Source: Sphingopyxis sp. H073 | GTDB lineage: Bacteria > Pseudomonadota > Alphaproteobacteria > Sphingomonadales > Sphingomonadaceae | Length of the DNA stretch: 64,000 bases | Assembly: GCF_001468395.1 (NCBI RefSeq) | Contig: NZ_LNSG01000004.1 | Span: forward strand, 248,001 to 312,000 | Direction: 5' to 3' | Shown: positions 61,298 through 64,000 of the stretch, in pieces | How the letters are laid out: every line of letters starts with the position of its first letter | Numbering within the stretch: position 1 is the first letter of the stretch | Position numbers and translations under genes: made by a program | Notes under the pieces: generated by a model | The model's database searches: none | Seen by the model: only the letters and a program-made list of their open reading frames with translations | Told to the model about the DNA's origin: nothing

Positions 61298-62833
61298 ATG
61301 ATGGCAGGCACGGCGAGCCCGGTGGACCAGGACGTCCTGATCGTTGGCGCGGGCATTTCGGGCATCGGCATGGCAGTGCACCTGCAGATGCACTGCCCCG
61401 ACCGCAGTTTCGCGCTCGCCGAACGGCGCGCGAACCTTGGGGGCACCTGGGACCTGTTCCGCTATCCGGGGATCCGTTCCGACAGCGACATGCACACGCT
61501 GGGCTTCGTGTTCGAACCGTGGAAGCATGAGAAGTCGATCGCCGACGGCCCATCGATCCTCGAATATCTGAATCGCATCGTCGACGAGCGCGGTATCCGC
61601 GACAAGATCCGCTTCAACGCCAAGGTCGTCGGCGCCGACTGGGACAGCGCCACCGCGCGCTGGACGGTGACGATGGAGGATGAAAAGGGCGCGACCTCGA
61701 CCACGACCGCACGATGGCTCTACCTTGGCTCGGGTTATTATGACTATGACGAGCCGTTCGATGCGCAATTTGCGGGTCGGGAGGATTTTCAGGGGCAGAT
61801 CGTCCATCCGCAATTCTGGCCCAAGGATCTCGACTATGCGGGCAAGAAGGTCGTCGTGATCGGCTCCGGCGCCACCGCGGTCACCATCGTTCCCTCGATG
61901 ACCGAAAAGGGCGACGGCAAGGGCGCCGCCCATGTCACCATGCTCCAGCGCACGCCGACCTGGTATGCGATCCGCCCGGCCAAAGACGCCTTCGCGAACT
62001 TTCTCCGCAAAGTCCTGCCGAGCGAACTCGCCTACAAGATCACGCGTTTCAAGAATGTGAAGATGCAGGACATCGTCTTCAACAAGGCGCGCACCAAGCC
62101 CGAGAAGGTTCGCGAGTTCCTGACCAAACAGCTCCAGAAGAACCTGGGCGACAAATATGACCCCGAAGCCTTCACCCCGCCCTACAATCCCTGGGAGCAG
62201 CGCCTCTGCCTCGTCCCTGACGCCGATTTCTTCGAGGCGATGAAGGCCGACAAGGCATCGGTGGTGACCGACCATATCGAACGCTTCGATGCGACCGGTA
62301 TCCAGCTCAAATCAGGCAAGCATCTCGACGCCGACATCATCGTGACCGCGACGGGCCTGAAGCTCGCGGTCGCGGGCAAAATTCCGGTGCGCGTCGATGG
62401 CGAAACGATCCAGTGGAACGAGCATTTCTATTACAAGGCGTGCATGTTCTCGAACGTCCCGAATTTCTCGGTCGTGTTCGGCTATCTCAACGCCAGTTGG
62501 ACGCTACGCGCCGACATCGTGTCGGAATATGTCTGCCGCGTGCTGAACCACATGAAGGCGGCCGGCGCCGATATCGCAACACCGGTGCTAGAGGATCCGA
62601 ACAGCCTGACCGAAGAGAATATCTTCGACTTTTCGTCGGGCTATATCCAGCGTTCACTGCACATCATGCCGAAAAATGCCGACGCGCTGCCGTGGCGGCT
62701 CAACCAGCATTATGTGAAAGACCGCGTCGACATGCGCACAGGCGAGATCGCCGATGGCGTGCTGACCTTCACCAAGGCGGGCGCGGTGGCGACGGCCGCC
62801 ACAGCAGCTGCGGAACTCGAAGCGGCCGAATAA
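61298..62833 (+). CDS. Flavin-containing (Baeyer-Villiger-type) monooxygenase
   Basis: 511 aa. FAD-binding G-A-G-I-S-G-I-G (17-24), NADPH-binding G-S-G-A-T-A (189-194), and the BVMO fingerprint F-Q-G-x-x-x-H-P-x-F-W-P at 164-175 place it near EtaA-type monooxygenases. It would oxidise ketones to esters or activate sulfur compounds. Strong match along the full length. Divergent from the Nudix-DUF47 gene. Confidence 0.93.
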   Translation: MMAGTASPVDQDVLIVGAGISGIGMAVHLQMHCPDRSFALAERRANLGGTWDLFRYPGIRSDSDMHTLGFVFEPWKHEKSIADGPSILEYLNRIVDERGIRDKIRFNAKVVGADWDSATARWTVTMEDEKGATSTTTARWLYLGSGYYDYDEPFDAQFAGREDFQGQIVHPQFWPKDLDYAGKKVVVIGSGATAVTIVPSMTEKGDGKGAAHVTMLQRTPTWYAIRPAKDAFANFLRKVLPSELAYKITRFKNVKMQDIVFNKARTKPEKVREFLTKQLQKNLGDKYDPEAFTPPYNPWEQRLCLVPDADFFEAMKADKASVVTDHIERFDATGIQLKSGKHLDADIIVTATGLKLAVAGKIPVRVDGETIQWNEHFYYKACMFSNVPNFSVVFGYLNASWTLRADIVSEYVCRVLNHMKAAGADIATPVLEDPNSLTEENIFDFSSGYIQRSLHIMPKNADALPWRLNQHYVKDRVDMRTGEIADGVLTFTKAGAVATAATAAAELEAAE

Positions 62834-63016
62834 TCATCCGAGGCGTTCGGGTTTGCCTTTGGCCGAGCCTTTCGCGAAATCCTCAAGCTGTTTCTCGGTC
62901 ATGCTTTCGAGCATGTCCTTTGATGCACCCTTGAGTTTCGACTTCGGCGTTTCGCCGCGCTTGGCGCTGAGCGCGGCACCTGCCGCTCTCTGTTGCGCTT
63001 TGGATCTGGCAGGCAC
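62834..63016 (-). CDS. DUF3008 family small basic protein
   Basis: 60 aa, Lys/Ala/Ser-rich: P-A-x-S-K-A-Q-Q-R-A-A-G-A-A-L, then S-K-L-K-G-A-S-K-D-M and M-T-E-K-Q-L-E-D-F-A. This is the complete DUF3008 pattern. Function unknown. It adjoins the monooxygenase stop and is convergent with it. Confidence 0.88.
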   Translation of the reverse strand: MPARSKAQQRAAGAALSAKRGETPKSKLKGASKDMLESMTEKQLEDFAKGSAKGKPERLG

Positions 63017-63028
63017 GATCGATCTCCT

Positions 63029-63850
63029 TCAGTTGACCGGCAGGAAGTCGCGCGCGAACTCAGGCTTCACGACGCGCACCAGCGCCGAAGTCACCGGCAT
63101 GTTGATCTTGTAGCTCCCCTCGGCAAAGGGCCCGATCTCGTAGGGAGCGATAGCGATCGTCATCCGGTCCAGATAACGGCCGTCCGAAGAGCCGACCCAG
63201 ACCGTCTGCGCCGACACGGGCGGGCATCTGGCAGACGGGCTGCCGGGCTCGTCAGGCGTCTGAATGCCCTTCGCCGCTTTTGCCTGCTTGATCCGATCGC
63301 AGAAATCCTCGCGGATCGCGGCATCGAAGGCTTCGGGGCTGACGAACAGATCGACGGGTTTCAACCGGGCACGTTTGTTGCGATCCCACAGCAAGGTGTC
63401 GAAGCTCGTCATGCCATGAGCGCCGCCCGCATATGTCTCGATTTCCGCCGAAAGGCTGAGAAAGCGGGGTGTATTGGTGACCCGCAGCCATTTCTGCAGG
63501 TGACTGTGTGCGTGATAAGGGAAATGCCCCTTCGCCGACGCCGCCCTGTCGCGCTCGGCTGCCGCGACCAGTGCGGTGTGTTTGACCTGTCGATCGGCGT
63601 CGAGAAATTTGGCGAGTTCGGGAATTTGTGCCGCCTCGGCGGGATAGGCATAAGCGAATTCGATCAGATCGTTCTTTTCCTTTATGTCCGAAGCGGGCGC
63701 GCCTTTGGCCAGCGCATCCTCGCTTCCGCCCGGCGGGGCGCCTGGGACCGATGCGGCGACCGCCTTGTCGACCTTCGTCGGCTCGTCTTTCGAGCAGCCT
63801 GCGGCGAGTAGCAGGATCGAGAGGATTATGGCGGTCATTCGGTAGGGCAT
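63029..63850 (-). CDS. DUF4163/DUF3298 domain lipoprotein
   Basis: 273 aa from the ATG at 63850 (a second ATG at 63838 is possible); longer frames lack a signal. Lipoprotein signal ending L-A-A-G-C (Cys19). The mature part has A-E-I-E-T-Y-A-G-G-A-H-G-M-T-S-F-D-T (DUF4163/DUF3298 boundary) and P-Y-E-I-G-P-F-A-E-G at the end. Family proteins are envelope proteins related to RsiV; role here unknown. Confidence 0.88.
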   Translation of the reverse strand: MPYRMTAIILSILLLAAGCSKDEPTKVDKAVAASVPGAPPGGSEDALAKGAPASDIKEKNDLIEFAYAYPAEAAQIPELAKFLDADRQVKHTALVAAAERDRAASAKGHFPYHAHSHLQKWLRVTNTPRFLSLSAEIETYAGGAHGMTSFDTLLWDRNKRARLKPVDLFVSPEAFDAAIREDFCDRIKQAKAAKGIQTPDEPGSPSARCPPVSAQTVWVGSSDGRYLDRMTIAIAPYEIGPFAEGSYKINMPVTSALVRVVKPEFARDFLPVN

Positions 63851-63904
63851 GATCGCACAACGCAGGGAATCGACAAAATATCCCCGGCGGCCTAGCACCT
63901 CGGC

Positions 63905-64000
63905 ATGACCGACTATTCCGACCTGATCCAGCCCGACAAGGGACAGGATGCCCGCCCGATCCATCTCGTCGACAAGAAGGGCTATGATGAATGGCTGAAG
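63905..64000 (+). CDS. Probable leucyl aminopeptidase (M17), N-terminal fragment
   Basis: 32 codons from the ATG at 63905 to the window end. The sequence M-T-D-Y-S-D-L-I-Q-P-D-K-G-Q then I-H-L-V-D-K-K-G-Y resembles the N-terminus of sphingomonad leucyl aminopeptidase family proteins as I remember them. The catalytic part lies outside the window, so the call is tentative. Confidence 0.55.
   Translation, partial: MTDYSDLIQPDKGQDARPIHLVDKKGYDEWLK

Noticed and set aside
1..64000. CRISPR arrays, rRNA operons and complete insertion sequences
   Set aside because: None seen. The repeats found are palindromic intergenic elements or in-gene repeats without spacer structure, and no transposase was recognised.

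Overview
The window looks like a chromosome segment of a sphingomonad alphaproteobacterium, probably close to Sphingopyxis. This rests on high GC with strong GC3, alphaproteobacterial versions of DksA, CarD and RcdA (DUF1465), a short-form HisG, and many copies of a palindromic repeat of the CGTCA-CCCCGGA-TCCGGGG type between genes. The genus is an inference; no rRNA is present.

Region 1 (1-6815) is accessory DNA. A leftward operon encodes an amidohydrolase, a TonB-dependent receptor and a cyclase-family metal hydrolase cut by the window edge. A TetR regulator diverges from it across a short palindrome. A P4-type tyrosine integrase follows, starting just beyond the 3' end of a tRNA-Met(CAT) gene. 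This is the usual layout of an island inserted at a tRNA, and its far end lies outside the window.

Region 2 (6816-26900) is mostly core: 2H phosphoesterase, epoxide-hydrolase-like protein, mltG-fabF-acpP, a winged-helix/TM/TPR protein, a VOC protein, a DUF3617 lipoprotein, uvrB, an S10 peptidase, a DUF4287/DUF5655-tetR-membrane protein operon with a clear palindromic operator, a TANGO2-like protein, infC (possibly starting at AUA), a LpoA-like lipoprotein, and rsmI-yraN-gshB-dedA.

Region 3 (26888-46700) is dense housekeeping: xerC, rph-rdgB-hemW, a dienelactone hydrolase, hrcA-grpE, def, recR, fmt-truA, carD, an SDR, a K+-independent membrane pyrophosphatase (hppA), hisG-hisD-nusB-thiL, DUF2332 and rcdA.

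Region 4 (46800-58950) has two divergent DUF465 genes, a PilZ protein, dksA, a highly repetitive Ser/Gly/Thr-rich exported protein with a PEP-CTERM-like tail, an arsR-SRPBCC pair with a perfect-arm operator, serS, surE, a RCK potassium channel, rimO and a DUF4403 lipoprotein.

Region 5 (58952-64000) is the most interesting. PitA is co-transcribed with a protein joining a Nudix domain to a DUF47 (PhoU-like) domain, downstream of a three-unit PHO box with exact 11-bp spacing. This suggests PhoB control of low-affinity phosphate transport linked to a nucleotide- or polyphosphate-type hydrolase. A Baeyer-Villiger-type monooxygenase, DUF3008, a DUF3298 lipoprotein and the first codons of a probable leucyl aminopeptidase end the window.
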